A stretch of DNA of 64,000 bases, taken from Vicia villosa (lineage: Eukaryota; Streptophyta; Magnoliopsida; Fabales; Fabaceae). The position numbers and the translations under genes were made by a program. Every line of letters begins with the position of its first letter. Within the stretch, counting starts at the first letter, position 1. Positions 24,890-37,235 of this stretch are shown one piece after another. The notes under the pieces are model-generated. The model ran no database searches and had not been told where the DNA came from. It worked only from the letters and a program-made list of their open reading frames with translations. Where the stretch lies: contig NW_026705929.1 of the NCBI RefSeq assembly GCF_029867415.1, positions 62,001 through 126,000 of the forward strand, given 5' to 3'.

Positions 24890-25957
24890 TTACTCCTAGT
24901 ATCTAGGAACAATAATCATGAATAATGTTAAAGACGTGGGAACACACGTCCTGAAGGGACATTTTTTTTTAAATGACAAGACGTCTTTGAAAGAAAGGTC
25001 ATAAATGATTGTGACGTTATTTAGAGTCTTGGAACTCAAAAGGTTGCGAGGAGATCTAAATCTCATAATGTCAAGAAATGCCTATTTCTATTAAATTGTC
25101 CGAAACAAGCATTTATTTGGGGAAATTTGTTAGCTGGAGATTTCGAATAATGTGTATATTCTTCGAAGATGTAAGTCTCGGAGAATGAATGGCTTCGAAT
25201 AGCTATTTTTGAGAATGTTATATATAATGAAGGTTCCTAAATCGAAGCTGAATCGGGATAGGCAATCTTCGAGGCCTTGAGTAGTCTTCGAAATACAAAG
25301 GTTGTTGAGACTTAAGGTATTTTAATGCATTCTCACGAAAGACACGTTGTCACGAATCGAATAAGATTCGAGCGGGAAGATTTGAAATTCAAAAAGTTCC
25401 GTTTGAATCAAGGAGGACAGGTGGAGCCCCAGGGATTCAAAGCGCATGCATACGGGCAACATGGCGTTTCGTTAGTGTAGGACCGTTAGGGTCGAATTAG
25501 TATAAATAAGGGTCTTAGTAGTAGGATCCAGGGTGTTCATTTTGTACAAATTACTCACAAATCACTCAAGTATCAAGCGTTAGAGAAAGAGTTTTCGCTG
25601 AGTTGTCTTTCTGTTATAAGATCGAAGTATCTTTAATTTCCTTTACTTTCTCGTCAAGTCTTTTTATATTCGCAGTTTAATTTCCTTTACATTCTCGTCA
25701 AAGTTTATTTATGATTATTGTCTAACCAATTTATGTTTCGTTACATTTTTACTTAGTTTCATTTCGTAGTCATCCATAGAGTTATACCATCACATTATAA
25801 AAGAAAATAAAACCAAGAGAGTATGAAACAAGTCATCATAAAAGACAACTTTTTGACACATGTCCTAGGATCAATCTAGTCAATCCTGCAAGTAACCAAA
25901 GTATATTTATAGTTTGGAGGACTAGCGGTTGTTTACCGGAAATCACCGTAAACAATC
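24890..25957 (+). mobile_element. LTR-like sequence (U3-R-U5 organisation), boundaries uncertain
   Basis: A plus-strand TATA-like 'tataaataagggtctta' lies at about 25500-25516. It is followed by a stretch resembling a retroelement R/U5 and ends at 'caccgtaaaca' (25957). A candidate start is the TGTTAAAG near 24927. No PBS or target duplication was identified. The end carries a small inverted repeat, TGTTTAC...GTAAACA. If this is a 3' LTR, the PMD gene would be antisense cargo next to it. Confidence 0.35.
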
Positions 25958-26659
25958 TCTTAGTTACATTAATTTTATTTATAATATAATTAACCTATTA
26001 ACAATACATTTTAGTTATGCATATAAATAGATTGAGCGATATAATGCTTAACTGATTTACATGACATATAAACCAATATATATGTGTTTAAATTTCAAGT
26101 TTATGTCCAGCCTCTTTTAGTTGATTTATAATGTCGTGTTATTATGTTCGAATTTCTATGAAACGAAGAAAAAGGTTTAGAGATCCTAAAGTCCATCAAA
26201 TTTCATGTAACTTTAAATTTCAAATTTGATAACCAACTAATGCAGGTCAATAAGTAATATGTCAAAATTCATCCATCAACAAGTGAAAATATTTGTCAAC
26301 AGAAAGTCTAAGTGTGGATGAAACCACATGCAACATAACTTCCTTTCCTCCAAATTTTAAGTGATCAATCATTATGCAGCAGCAAATCATTCCCTGTTTT
26401 CATATTATCTAAATTAGCATGTATAAAGAAGAATGCAAATATACCTTTTGAGAATTCTCGAGTAAAAAAGATGAAATATTTTGATTATATTAATAGAAGT
26501 AATAAGAAAGAGGTATTAGTATCTCTGTCATTGTTTTGAATTATAAAAGAAATGTATTACAGTATAGAAAGAAAGAAGTATATATAAGACCATTTAAATA
26601 GATGTTTAGCACATGCACGAAAAAATAAATTGATAAAAGTTCAATGAAGACTTTGTGAT
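25958..26659. other. AT-rich intergenic DNA, nothing recognised
   Basis: No ORF, repeat array or terminal motif that I can support. It ends at the CAT target duplication of the CACTA element. Confidence 0.5.
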
Positions 26660-26691
26660 CATCACTACAAAAAAAAAAGTCTCTTGCCACG

Positions 26692-26798
26692 ACCAAGAAA
26701 CCGAGGCTATATGTAAAATAACTGTGGTGTAACGCTGAGGCTGCCACGACCAAGAAACCGAGGCTATATGTAAAATAACCGTGGTGTAACGCTGAGGC
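26692..26798. repeat. Subterminal tandem duplication (about 53 bp, two copies)
   Basis: A unit starting 'gccacgaccaagaaaccgag' and ending 'gtggtgtaacgctgaggc' occurs twice in a row with one substitution. It multiplies the subterminal 'gtgg' motifs. The small minus ORFs here are artefacts. Confidence 0.85.
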
Positions 26799-27125
26799 CA
26801 CGGTTTGGCCACGAAAATCCAACTGTGGGATATGCGGGCGTGGCCTAAAGTATAGTCCACGGTTTTTTGGTATATACCACGTTTTTTTGACATCCGTGGC
26901 TTTTATAGGCCACGGTTTAGGTAGTTTGATTAAGGTCGCGGTTTATATTTACCATGATTACAGAACTGTGGCCATATGGTAAAACCACGGTTTCAATTTA
27001 ACGTTTAGCATACAGTTTTGGTTCAAGGTATAGCCACGGTTTGATTATGACCACAAATTTAAAATCGTGGTTATATTTTATGCATTCTAAACCATTAATC
27101 TTGCCACGGTTTATTTCTGTATCAT

Positions 27126-27128
<3 letters not shown>

Positions 27129-27213
<85 letters not shown>
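27129..27213. repeat. (AT)n microsatellite
   Basis: About 42 uninterrupted AT dinucleotides inside the CACTA element. Confidence 0.95.
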
Positions 27214-27215
<2 letters not shown>

Positions 27216-27618
27216 ATTATTTGAAGAAAGCTAAAGTTCTCTATATAAGAATCATTCCCTGTGTCAAAATTATATTAAATCATCAAATTAAGATGCTTTG
27301 CAATATCCTTTCATAAATTTCCTGCAACCACCCTTTCAATTCAAACCATTCCTAAACCATAACACATTAGTGTCTTATCTATATACATTACATGCATATC
27401 ATAATCTATATACATTACATGCGTATCAGAAGTCAATATTCAATTTCAAGAAAACTGAAATTGTCAAGAACGGTGACAAAATGATGCTATAGTCCTTATG
27501 TTGGTTGTCGACTCAGATGCAAAAGTGACAAGGTCTGAATGATCTATAGCAGAGTAGTCGCCTGAAAATCCTTTGGAAGACTTGGCTTGAATGAGACCAC
27601 CTATGAATTGGCAGAGCA

Positions 27619-27993
27619 TCCCTGTAAGCTGTGAAATATTTTCCCATCTGTCATGGACAAAAGTAAAACTAATCTTCAGCCTATGTACTAAAGTTTGCTT
27701 GGATTATTTTCCAGTTAAAAACAGGAAAAACGAGAATTCTTAACCAAAACCTGTGTCAATCGAGCTCACCACCAACCATAGTTGTCTTTGGATATCTCTT
27801 CCCAATGATAAGTAGGAAAGCCCCAATTCTAGCCATTTTTATCAAAATATTCAGGAGGTGCCCCGGTAGAAGTGTTCATTCGAAACAAATTTGGATAAAC
27901 CCAAGTATCCATACTGTTTCTGTCAACTCTGATGGGAAGATCTCCCTTTAGAATCACTCCATTCTTTCTTGCGTATTCAGAAGCTTCATACAA
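27619..27993 (-). pseudogene. DPE2: Captured exons of 4-alpha-glucanotransferase DPE2
   Basis: Exon 27993-27751 on the minus strand encodes 'YEASEYARKNGVILKGDLPI', 'DTWVYPNLFRMNTSTGAPPE', then 'NWGFPTYHWEEISKDNYGWW' and 'ARLTQ', a very characteristic stretch of the GH77 enzyme DPE2, which handles maltose in the cytosol during starch breakdown. Its flanks fit an acceptor AG at 27994-27995 and a donor GT at 27749-27750. A second short piece, 27647-27619, gives 'MGKYFTAYR' behind another acceptor. There is an in-frame stop after 'EYFDKNG', another within 'WW.ARLTQ', and an Arg in place of the usual Gly after 'DLPI'. Only about a hundred codons of a protein near 950 residues are present. This is a fragment without function of its own. 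Confidence 0.85.
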
Positions 27994-28419
27994 CTATCAG
28001 AATAAGATGATAGCAAACAGTTAGATATTGTGTTACATGATTTAACGACCGTGTAGAGCTTATAGTAGGGTTCAATATAACTAACTTGTAAATGCAGATG
28101 ATATTGAACATAGTAGTGGAAGCACATATTTTGCAAGAAACCATGTCAAAAGTAGAAACTCTTCAATGATGAATTTTGCAATCAAAGGAATATTAGAAAA
28201 TAACAGTCAAGAATAAGAGAGAACACTCAGGAAAAGCAAAAGAATTTGCACACGTACTCACAAAACAAATAGACTGAAAATGAGAGAGATGATGTAATGC
28301 ATTAAGGATAAAATAGAGTAGTATAATTATAAAGATCCAACTAATTTCATGCATAGATCGGAATATGAAGCCAACTCTTTTCCTGAAACATTAACTTGAC
28401 TGCTACTGCCATGAATTAA

Positions 28420-29505
28420 CTACCTTCTTTGCCATCTGCTGCCCTAATTGAGCCTAACTGCACTGGAGCTTAGGTTTGCACCACTTTTGATGATCCATAT
28501 CCTGATGTATCAATACCTTTAGCTGATTCCTTCTCAAGATGTTCCTTAATCCAGATGTAAGTAATCCTCAGTCCATCCTACAAAACCAGAATTTAGATGT
28601 TTCTGTAAGAATATGCAGAATCCTAAACATTTCATTACTCTTTTTCGAAGAAAATGAACAGGCCGAAATTGATAAAAAGAAAGTAAGAAACAAGAAAGAA
28701 GAAAGGAATCATTTTTATACCTTCAACTTCATTGTTGGAGCCCAGCCAAGTTTCTCTTTGATAAGTGTATTGTCTGAGTTACGACCACGAACACCCTCTG
28801 GGCCAGGAATGTGATGTATAGGAGTTTTCTTGTCGTCAAAACCAAGAACGATCTCAGCCATCTCATTCATGCTGACCATTTCATCACTTCCAATATTTAC
28901 CGGCTCACGGAAGTCGGATTTAGTCAATCTAAACACAACAATAGATCGAAATGTCAAGTCTTCTATCATAGAATATGAATTAACTTGAAACAGTTTAGTT
29001 ACTTGATTAACACCAAATCAACTTCCTATCCTACCAATTAAGGCAAATACTAAATTATAAAGAAGCAGTAAGTCCTCTTATAGTCATTTACTCCAATAAT
29101 GTTATTGAGTCAGCTAACTGAATTTTGCAAAGAAACATTTTAATGAAAATAATGACTCCTTTGAATAACTCAAACATTAAAAGCTTAGTTTAATAGTCAT
29201 GTTTACATCAATCATAAATATCATAAGCTCAAAATTCTAAATCAAACAGAGAAACCCAACAAATAGCACATGAATAAAGCAGGATAGGCCACACAATCAA
29301 CCAAGACGTACCTAAGTACACCTTCAACACACTCATCAATGAATGTGAATGATCGTGTTTGTAAACCATCTCCCCACATCTCAAATTTGTTAGTAGACGT
29401 GATTGCTTTCCGACAAAAAGCAGCAGGAGCCTTCTCCCTTCCACCTGTATGACGAAGCAACAAACTTGTTCAATCCAAAAGGACCATATATGTTATGGAA
29501 CCTTC
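28420..29505 (-). pseudogene. GME: Captured 3' exons of GDP-mannose 3,5-epimerase
   Basis: Four minus-strand exons in correct order match GME, the enzyme making GDP-L-galactose for ascorbate synthesis. A short piece, about 29505-29474, gives 'RFHNIYGPFG'. 29443-29312 gives 'GREKAPAAFCRKAITS' and 'RSFTFIDECVEGVLR' and ends at donor AG|GTACGT. 28928-28721 gives 'LTKSDFREPVNIGSDEMVSM' and 'VRGRNSDNTLIKEKLGWAPT'. 28577-28420 gives 'DGLRITYIWIKEHLEKESAK' then 'YGSSKVVQT', a stop in place of Gln, and 'APVQLGSIRAADGKE'. The N-terminal half with the NAD-binding GxxGxxG motif is absent, and a few codons are missing at the first junction. The flanks keep GT/AG splice signals. Confidence 0.88.
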
Positions 29506-29639
29506 CAATGCAACACAACATAAGGATAACTATGTCTAAGTATAACACAATTACAATTTTAGTTAATACACTTACAATTACCTTCCATTCCACTTTGACC
29601 TTGATCCATTCCACTTTGACCTTGTTAAGAACAGGTAAC

Positions 29640-30480
29640 ATACATTAGAGTTAAAGAATTGAGAGAGTGATAGAAACAACAATAATGAATGAAAAACGCA
29701 AACCCTAATCACCCGTAGAGTAAGATAACTGGTTCAAAGTCCTTTACTCACCTGTAAAGGACAACAATTATCACAAACCCTAAATTAAAAATATGGAAAT
29801 CTGGGAGTGAGTGAGAGAAGTGAGAACAAGAAATTTAATACAGAAATTTAATCAACCAACCTTGTAAAACAAAATGATTAGAAGAACGAAGTTCACAATA
29901 ATCATTGACTCTGCAGTAGCTATTTTTCGTACCGTAATATTCATCGATTCAGCAGCTACGTCAATACTTCAACGATTTACACAACAGATCTGAAGCAACA
30001 TGTGCAAACCTGCAAGCAGATCAACAACATCAACTGGAATCATCGTTCGTCTTCACCGAGTCATCATCTACGCAACAACTTCAGATCGAACCGGATTGCA
30101 TCACCAGAACAACGTACTTTCGATCGAGCTCAACGCCGCACTGACGTCGCAAATCCAACGTCATCATATTGAAGAGTGAGATAAAGATGAGGGTGGATGT
30201 GAAGTTGTCATGGTTGATAATGGCGAGTGATGGTGGTGGATGATGGAGGTGAGTGATGAGAGGGAGGGGAGAGGAGAGGAGAAGCTAGGTTTTTGTTTTT
30301 TTTTTTTTTTGAAGCGACTGAGTGGTTGAAGATGAGTGTTAAGTGAGAGAATCGTGTGAGGGGTTTAGAAGAACAAAATTAGGTTACAATTTTTTTTTCC
30401 TTTTTTTACTAAAAAAAATTAGAAAAGAAAATAATTACTAGAGGGAAACTAAAATAAAGGAGAGGGAAATTCTGGCGGTA
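29640..30480. other. Unassigned interior of the CACTA element
   Basis: A less AT-rich stretch (30000-30180) followed by 'gaggtgagtgatgagaggga' could be a further captured first exon and promoter on the minus strand, but I recognise no protein. It ends in T-rich DNA before the subterminal repeats. Confidence 0.35.
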
Positions 30481-30934
30481 TATATTTTTTGGGTTTCGGC
30501 CACAGTTTGAACAAAAAATTATAAGGCTGCGGTTTTTTTTTTGCGGCATAAAATATCTACAGTTACCTAACTGTGGCAATTGAAGTAAAGGCCACAGTTT
30601 CACACTCCAGATTCAATGTTTTAAAACATATTTCTACGATTTGAAAACCCTGGCAAAAGCATGTATGTGGCCACAGTTTCTGAGTTGTGGAAAAATTTAG
30701 CGTGGCCGTAGGCCAAAAATGTTGTAGTGCATGATGTAACATAGATAGGAAAATAATTGAATTAATATTATATTAGACTACAATCTTTTATTTTTTTCAA
30801 AAAATTTGATTGAGAAAGACAGGAGAAACCATGTGTATAAAATAGTTCTCTCTTATGGAAAGCCAATTTCAATTAAAGTAGTTAAGGTATTATGGTCATC
30901 AAAAGATGCCAGAACCTTTACAATGGAAGTTATA

Positions 30935-31375
30935 TCTATAATATAAGAAAATTAATGGTTGTGGAAAAGTGCAAAATGCCCCTATTTGATTTTTTGCCAC
31001 CACATTAAAATTGTGGTTTTTTAGTCTTTGTACCATAAAGTTCTTAATTTTATTATTAAAATAATACAACTCTTATATTTTATCAAACTTATCAAATCTC
31101 TCTCTATTCTCTATTTTTTTTCTCTTTCATCACTTTCTCACTTTTTTCTTCCAAAAAAAAAACTATCAATCTATCTATAATATAAGAAAATTAATGGTTA
31201 TGGAAAAGTCCAAAATACTCTTATTTGATTTTTTGTCACCATATTAAAATTGTAGTTTGTTAGTCTTTGTACCATAAAGTTCTTTATTTTATCAAACTTA
31301 TCAAATCTCTCTTTATTCTCTATTTTTTTTCTCTTTAATCACTTTCTCACTTCTTTCTTCCAAAAAAAAAATCTA
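30935..31375. repeat. Tandem duplication of the Helitron 5' end (about 239 bp)
   Basis: The stretch beginning TCTATAATATAAG occurs at 30935 and 31174. Both continue through 'gtggttttttagtctttgta' or 'gtagtttgttagtctttgta' to 'cactttctcact'. Either a tandem duplication or two nested Helitron starts. Confidence 0.75.
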
Positions 31376-32315
31376 TTATTGATTTTTTTTTTATATACGA
31401 AAAGTGATATTTATGATCGAAATATTTTATAGTAAAAAATGATTTACGGGAAAAATTTATTCAAAAAATCTGTTATTGATCTAAATATTTTTATATACGA
31501 GAAATAGTATTTATGATCAAATATTTTTTATCCAAAAATGGTATATGGTAAAAAGTATATTATTGATCTAAATATTTTTTATACGAAAATTTAATACTGA
31601 TCCAAATATTTGTGTAAATGATACCCAAATAAAAATAATATTTGTATTATTATTTATGAAAAATATTATTTATGATCCAAATATTTTGTATTAAAAAATG
31701 GTATATGGGAAAAATTTACTATTAATGTAAATATTTTTATATACGAAATTTACTATTGAACCAAATATTTTTGTAAATGATACCTAAACAAAAATGAAGT
31801 CTGTATACGGGAAAAAATTTATTATTGACTTAAATATTTTTATATACGAGAAATTATATTTATGATTAAATATTTTTGATCAAAAAATGGTATACGGCAA
31901 AAAAATATATTATTGATCTAAATATTTTAATATACGAAAATTTAATATTGATCCAAATATTTTTGTAAATGATACCTAAACAAAAATAATATTTGTATAC
32001 GGAAAAAAAATCTATTAATTACGAAAAATGGTATTTATGACCCAAATATTTTTTATTTAAAAATGATATACGGGAAAAAATTTATTATTGATCTAAATAT
32101 TTTTATATAAGAAATTTACTATTGATCCAAATATTTTTGTAAATTATACCTAAACAAAAATGAAGTCTGTATACGGGAAAAAAATCTATTATTGATTTAA
32201 ATATTTTTATATACAGGAAATGATATTTATGATTAAATATTTTTAATCCAAAAATAGTATACGGAAAAAATCTATTATTGATATAAATATTTTTATATAT
32301 GAAATAATCAATTAT
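31376..32315. repeat. AT-rich internal repeats of the Helitron
   Basis: 'ttattgatctaaatattttt' followed by 'atatacgaaaa', 'gatccaaatattt' and 'gtatacgggaaaaaa' recurs many times. Higher-order spacing is roughly 170-360 bases, for example 'aaaaatgaagtctgtatacg' at about 31791 and 32156. Confidence 0.75.
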
Positions 32316-32414
32316 TTATCTAATTTTTTTAAAACTTTTTTATTTAAAATAAATGATGTATCCAAACTCGCGTAACCGAACAGAACCCGTGCACACGCAC
32401 GGGTTTTTTACTAG

Positions 32415-33036
32415 TTCCCATAGAAGTACCATATTTAACTACTTTGCAATAGTAAAAGCAACGTTTTTGTAACCTCCATTATAGTCTTACATACTGCATG
32501 AGAAATAATATGCTAATTTATGAGTTTTTGTTTGGTATATTGCAATAAAAAATTACAAAAAATAAGAAAAAACCAATGTTTTAACATGAATATTTGACTA
32601 TGGTAACTAAAATATAATTTATTTTTGTTTGTAATGCCTTTTGATCCTCATTAAAAACATTTTGATTGTAAAGTATGATATCCTATCTTACAAATATATA
32701 TACTTAAAAATATTTTAAGCAATTAAAAGTTTAAGTTTAAATACCGATTTATTATCTCTTTTAAAAATAATAAATTTTATTATTTATCGAATTGTTTTTT
32801 AATTATTTATGTTATTAATATTTTTATACTAAAATTATTTTTAATTTAAGATAAAATATTTTTTAAGGTAATATATAAAAAAATGAAATATATATTATTG
32901 ATGTAAAACAATTTTGGTAAAATAATAAAAATATGTCTTTCTTTTAAAAATAATGAACTCTTTTAGTAAAATTATTTTGTTTTTCGTTTTTATATTTTTA
33001 TTAAATTTTAAAAACAAAATGCACGTATCACACAAG
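32415..33036. other. AT-rich DNA, nothing recognised
   Basis: Very AT-rich sequence without ORFs or clear element ends, lying between the Helitron end and the next hairpin. Confidence 0.5.
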
Positions 33037-33058
33037 TACCCGTGCGAACGCACGGGTA
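33037..33058 (+). other. Second Helitron-type 3' hairpin, terminus mutated
   Basis: TACCCGTGCG and CGCACGGGTA form a perfect 10-bp stem with a 2-base loop, nearly the same stem as in the Helitron at 32384. It is followed by 'ttccactat', where CTAT stands in place of CTRR. Probably an older related Helitron end. Confidence 0.5.
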
Positions 33059-33061
33059 TTC

Positions 33062-33418
<357 letters not shown>

Positions 33419-33506
<88 letters not shown>
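33419..33506. repeat. (AT)n microsatellite
   Basis: About 43 dinucleotides. Confidence 0.95.
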
Positions 33507-33508
<2 letters not shown>

Positions 33509-34825
33509 TCTATTCTTTGTTAATTATTTCTTTAGTTTTATTTTCATTTTTTTAAACATAAGTTTTAAATAATATTGATATTTTACAAATTAATATTTTA
33601 AGATTTATTATTAAACTATCTCATTTATTATTAAACTTTTATAATAAAATATAACACAATATTATATGTATTTAATTTATTTTTTTTTTATATAGAAAGA
33701 TATATCATTTTGTGTTATTTTATAGTCATATAAAAGTATTATTTTTAATTAAATTACTATGATTAAGTATATATATATATATAATTGTTTTTTAGTTGTT
33801 CTAATTAGTTCGACCTTCTTCATACTACTATCATTTCTAATCAAATCTTGAAGCATTTATGGCATTGTCTCAAAATATTAAAAGTCTTATAACTTTAAGA
33901 ATATATATAAAATATAAATTTTAAATACATATTTCTCTATCAGTATAAAGTGACATATGATTATAATTACTCTAATGATTAATTAGAATATGACATTTTT
34001 TATTTTATTTTCTTGCTTTCGCACCGATTCCGACCTACATAGTAGATTGACTAATTCGGCTTGTACTACGGAGGCACGTTCACTAGTGGTGGACACATGG
34101 AAGTTGTGCATGGATATTTAAATTCATGCACTTTTTTTTTATTTCCCTTTGGCGAACAATATTCAAGGTGTTGAAATACCTCTCCAACTCTTCACATTCT
34201 TCTTCTAAGTCCAATTATATCCCACTCTTTTCTTCAGTGACTTCATCCTCTTTAATGTGTAATTTCTTCTAAAACACATGAATGGATTTTAGTGGAACAA
34301 TGTAACCTTGTATTTGAAGACTTACAAGTTCACACAAACAAGATAACCCATGTTTTGTCCCAATAAAGCAGCCACGTGCAACTTTGTCATAAACGAATAT
34401 TTTATACCCTTTCCAACTCCTTTGTAATAAGTTGTTTACATTGTCTTGATACGAAGCCATGCATTCTCAAGTAAAATGGGGTGTTATACCAATGCATAAT
34501 GTTGGCAACATTTTTTTGAAACGATTTTCTGATAGCACTAATTTTCAATTTCAACATGGGGTTCACAGCATCCCAACATCTGCACAAATATCCTCGACTA
34601 ATGCTCAACATATTTTTTATTCTCCAATGTTCATACTCTCCCCTATAAAATTTATAAAAGAGAAATATGCAATAAAAAAATTGATAACTAATTGTATAAT
34701 AAATTCAACCCATAAGGACGTCCTTGTTTATTGTCGTGTTCCTTAAATGAGTGACTTCACTAGTCCATGAACCAACAAACTTTACTTTATATAGGGTGTC
34801 AACCATGTTTTGTGCTCATAATTAA
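33507..34825. other. Degenerate intergenic DNA, possibly the 3' flank of the Athila remnant
   Basis: AT-rich until about 34060, then mixed composition. Short minus ORFs at 34269-34460 and 34402-34611 show no similarity I recognise. No LTR end could be placed. Confidence 0.4.
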
Positions 34826-37100
34826 CTAACGAAGGCATATTAGCACATACTTACCAAATACTTTGCAAGCACACCTTTCAAATACTTGTTGCAGAAGTGC
34901 GCCCCCATCATTGATCAAGACTCTAAGGACTTCGAACATAACAAAAATATTCTTTTTCAAAAAGTTAGTAACTGTGTGGGCATCATTAGTGTTACATACA
35001 GTGACTTTAACCCACTTGGTAACATAATCAACATATACATGAATGTAAAGATGTGAGTTAGATGGTGGAAAAGGACTCATGAAGTCAATTCCCCAACAAT
35101 TAGAAGGTTCTACTTCTAGCATACAGTTGAGAAGCATTTCACCCCTCTTGGAAATATTATCTATTTTATGCCATTAAAGACATGCTTGAACATACAACTT
35201 ACCATATTTAAATAGAGTCGGCCACCAAAAACCACTATAGCACTTTAGCTGCAATTCTTTCTCCATTATGGTGGCCTCCATTAGTTGAGTTATGGTAGTA
35301 CCACATAATACTTCTTGTTTCCTCACCTACAACACACTTGCGAATTAAACCATTAGGACTAATCTTAAAGAGTTATGGTTCATCCCATAAATAGGAAATA
35401 GCCTCTTTGTAAAACTCTTCTTATGTTGTTAGGTATAGCCTTCAGAGCTTATTTATAGCTTTTTAGTTAGCCATATCAGAAAACCAAGGTATTTCGCTGA
35501 TTGTCGTTAAGTGTTCATCCTGAAATTCTTCAATGATATTATTTTCCCTCTTAGCCACTTCACTATTATCTAACTTTGAGAGGTGATCGACTACTACATT
35601 TTCAACACCCTTTTATCTTTGATTTCTAAATAGAATTCTTGCAACAACAATATACATATGAGCAAACCAGGTTTTGAATCTCCTTTATTGAAAAGATATT
35701 GTAATCTTTCATGATATGTGAAAATAACAAATTGGGAACAAATTAAATAAGGGCGAAATTTTTCCAATGCAAATATTACAACCAACAATTCTTTTTTAGT
35801 GGTGGTATAATTCATCTGATTTTCATTTGAAACTTTGATAGCATAGTATATTGCATAGACATACTTCACATGGTGTAGGGCAAGAAGTGCTCCAACAGCG
35901 TAATCATTTGCATTGCACAAAATTTCAAAGGGAAGTTCCATATTAGGAGCGACGATTACGCGCGTAGTGACCAACATCTCTTTAATAATATAAAAAGAAT
36001 TATTAGCATCTAACTAAAATTCATTCTCTTTCACTAAAAGGTTGCAAAGAGGTTTTGTAATTTTTTTAGAACTATTTTATGTAACATCGGTAAAAACTAG
36101 CGTATTCTAAGAAACTTATCACTCCTTTTACATTAATAGGAGGGGGTAATTTTTCAATGAAATCTATTTAGCTTGATCTACCTCAATACATTTTAATGAG
36201 ATTTTGTGTCCTAAAACAATATCTTTGGTTACCATAAAATCACATTTTTTTTTCAATTTAAAACTAGGTTTGTTTGAACACGTCTCTTTAAAACTATATA
36301 AAGGTGATCAAGACAACTCTCAAAAGTATTACCAAATACAGAAAAAGTCATCCATAATTACCTCAATGGAATTTTCAATCATATTCGAAATATGGAAAGC
36401 ATGCACCTTTGAAAAGTAATTGGAGGGTTGCATAGACCGGAGGATATCCTACAATTAACAAAAACTCCAAATGGGCAAGTAAAAGCGATTTTCTCTTGAT
36501 CAGATGGATCTATAAAAGTTTGATTATATCTCTAATAGTAATCTAAGATACAATATTAAGCTTGACCTTGTAACCTTTCCAACATCTGATCTATGAAACG
36601 TAATAGAAAATAATCTTTTCTCGTAGTCTAATTTAACTTGTGATAATCAGTACACATGTGTCATCCGGTAACTGTGTGAACCAGAATCAACTTGTTAATT
36701 TCATTCTAAACGATAATCATACCTTCCTTCTTTGGAATTACATGCACAAGGCTTACCCAAGAAATATCAGAAATAGGATAGATCATACCTTCTTTGAGTA
36801 ACTTGAGCACTTCCTTTCTCACCATTCTTTCATGGTAGGATTTATTCTTCATTGAGGTTGAACTACATGTTTGAATTATTGCTTCATTTTGATCTTGTGT
36901 ATGCAATAATGGGCTAGACTTATTCCTTTCCAATTAGTAACACTCCAACCAAGTGTTTCTTTATTACCTCGTAGGACACTCAAGAGATTTTCTTCCTCTA
37001 AAATAGAGAGTGAACTACTCATAATGGCTGGTTGTAGTGGTTGCTCTTCCAAGAATACATATATCAAGTGTGGTGGAAGCTCTTTCAACTAAGGATCAAT
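34826..37100 (-). mobile_element. Degenerate Athila-like Ty3/gypsy pol remnant
   Basis: Minus-strand pieces appear in the normal pol order. 37088-36876 has the region before RT ('LPPHLIYVFLEEQPLQPAIM', 'IKMKQ' near the end). 36933-36600 is RT, with 'VRKEVLKLLKEGMIYPISD', 'SWVSLVHVIPKKEGM' and a nearby 'MCTDYHKLN' in another frame. 35977-35594 is RNase H ('NMELPFEILCNANDYAVGAL', 'NYTTTKKELLVVIFALEKFR', 'VIFTYHERLQYLFNKGD'). The integrase zinc region is around 35230 ('GFWWPTLFK'). 35137-34826 is the integrase core ('NCWGIDFMSPFPPSNSH', 'YVDYVTKWVKV', 'LINDGGALLQ'). Frameshifts and stops separate all pieces, and the RT active site is not readable. No LTRs were found. The LINE at 37236 lies at its upstream end. 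Confidence 0.8.
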
Positions 37101-37235
37101 CTAATTTTTTTTTATCAAACTCTTCTGCTCACTACCACCTAACTCTTTAATCTTTTTTGTTGTTCTTTCAACTTAGGTTGCTTGCAATTAAAGTACACAT
37201 TCCTTAGGGTCTGAATGAGTACCGCCCCATATGTT

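Larger units (their letters stand above)
26663..30729. mobile_element. Non-autonomous CACTA (En/Spm) transposon with captured host exons (4067 bp)
   Basis: It begins CACTACAA and ends TTGTAGTG, perfect 8-bp terminal inverted repeats, with the 3-bp target duplication CAT at 26660-26662 and 30730-30732. Both ends carry many subterminal copies of 'gccacggttt', 'ccgtgg' and 'gccacagttt' in both orientations, as CACTA elements do. There is no transposase ORF. The middle holds minus-strand exons of GDP-mannose 3,5-epimerase and of DPE2, with introns and splice signals kept, so the DNA was captured from the genome rather than from cDNA. It probably moved with transposase supplied in trans. Confidence 0.9.
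30935..32414 (+). mobile_element. Non-autonomous Helitron (1480 bp)
   Basis: The 5' end reads TCTATAATATAAG after an A. The 3' end has the 9-bp stem AACCCGTGC/GCACGGGTT with loop ACAC (32384-32405), followed five bases later by CTAG and then T. This fits the Helitron rule of 5' TC, a 3' hairpin, CTRR, and insertion between A and T. It contains no Rep/helicase ORF, only AT-rich repeats. A second copy of the 5' end lies at 31174. Confidence 0.8.

Noticed and set aside
29242..29641. Minus-strand ORFs read straight through GME introns
   Set aside because: The correct reading is the exon set with GT/AG borders; the ORFs running into the introns are accidental.
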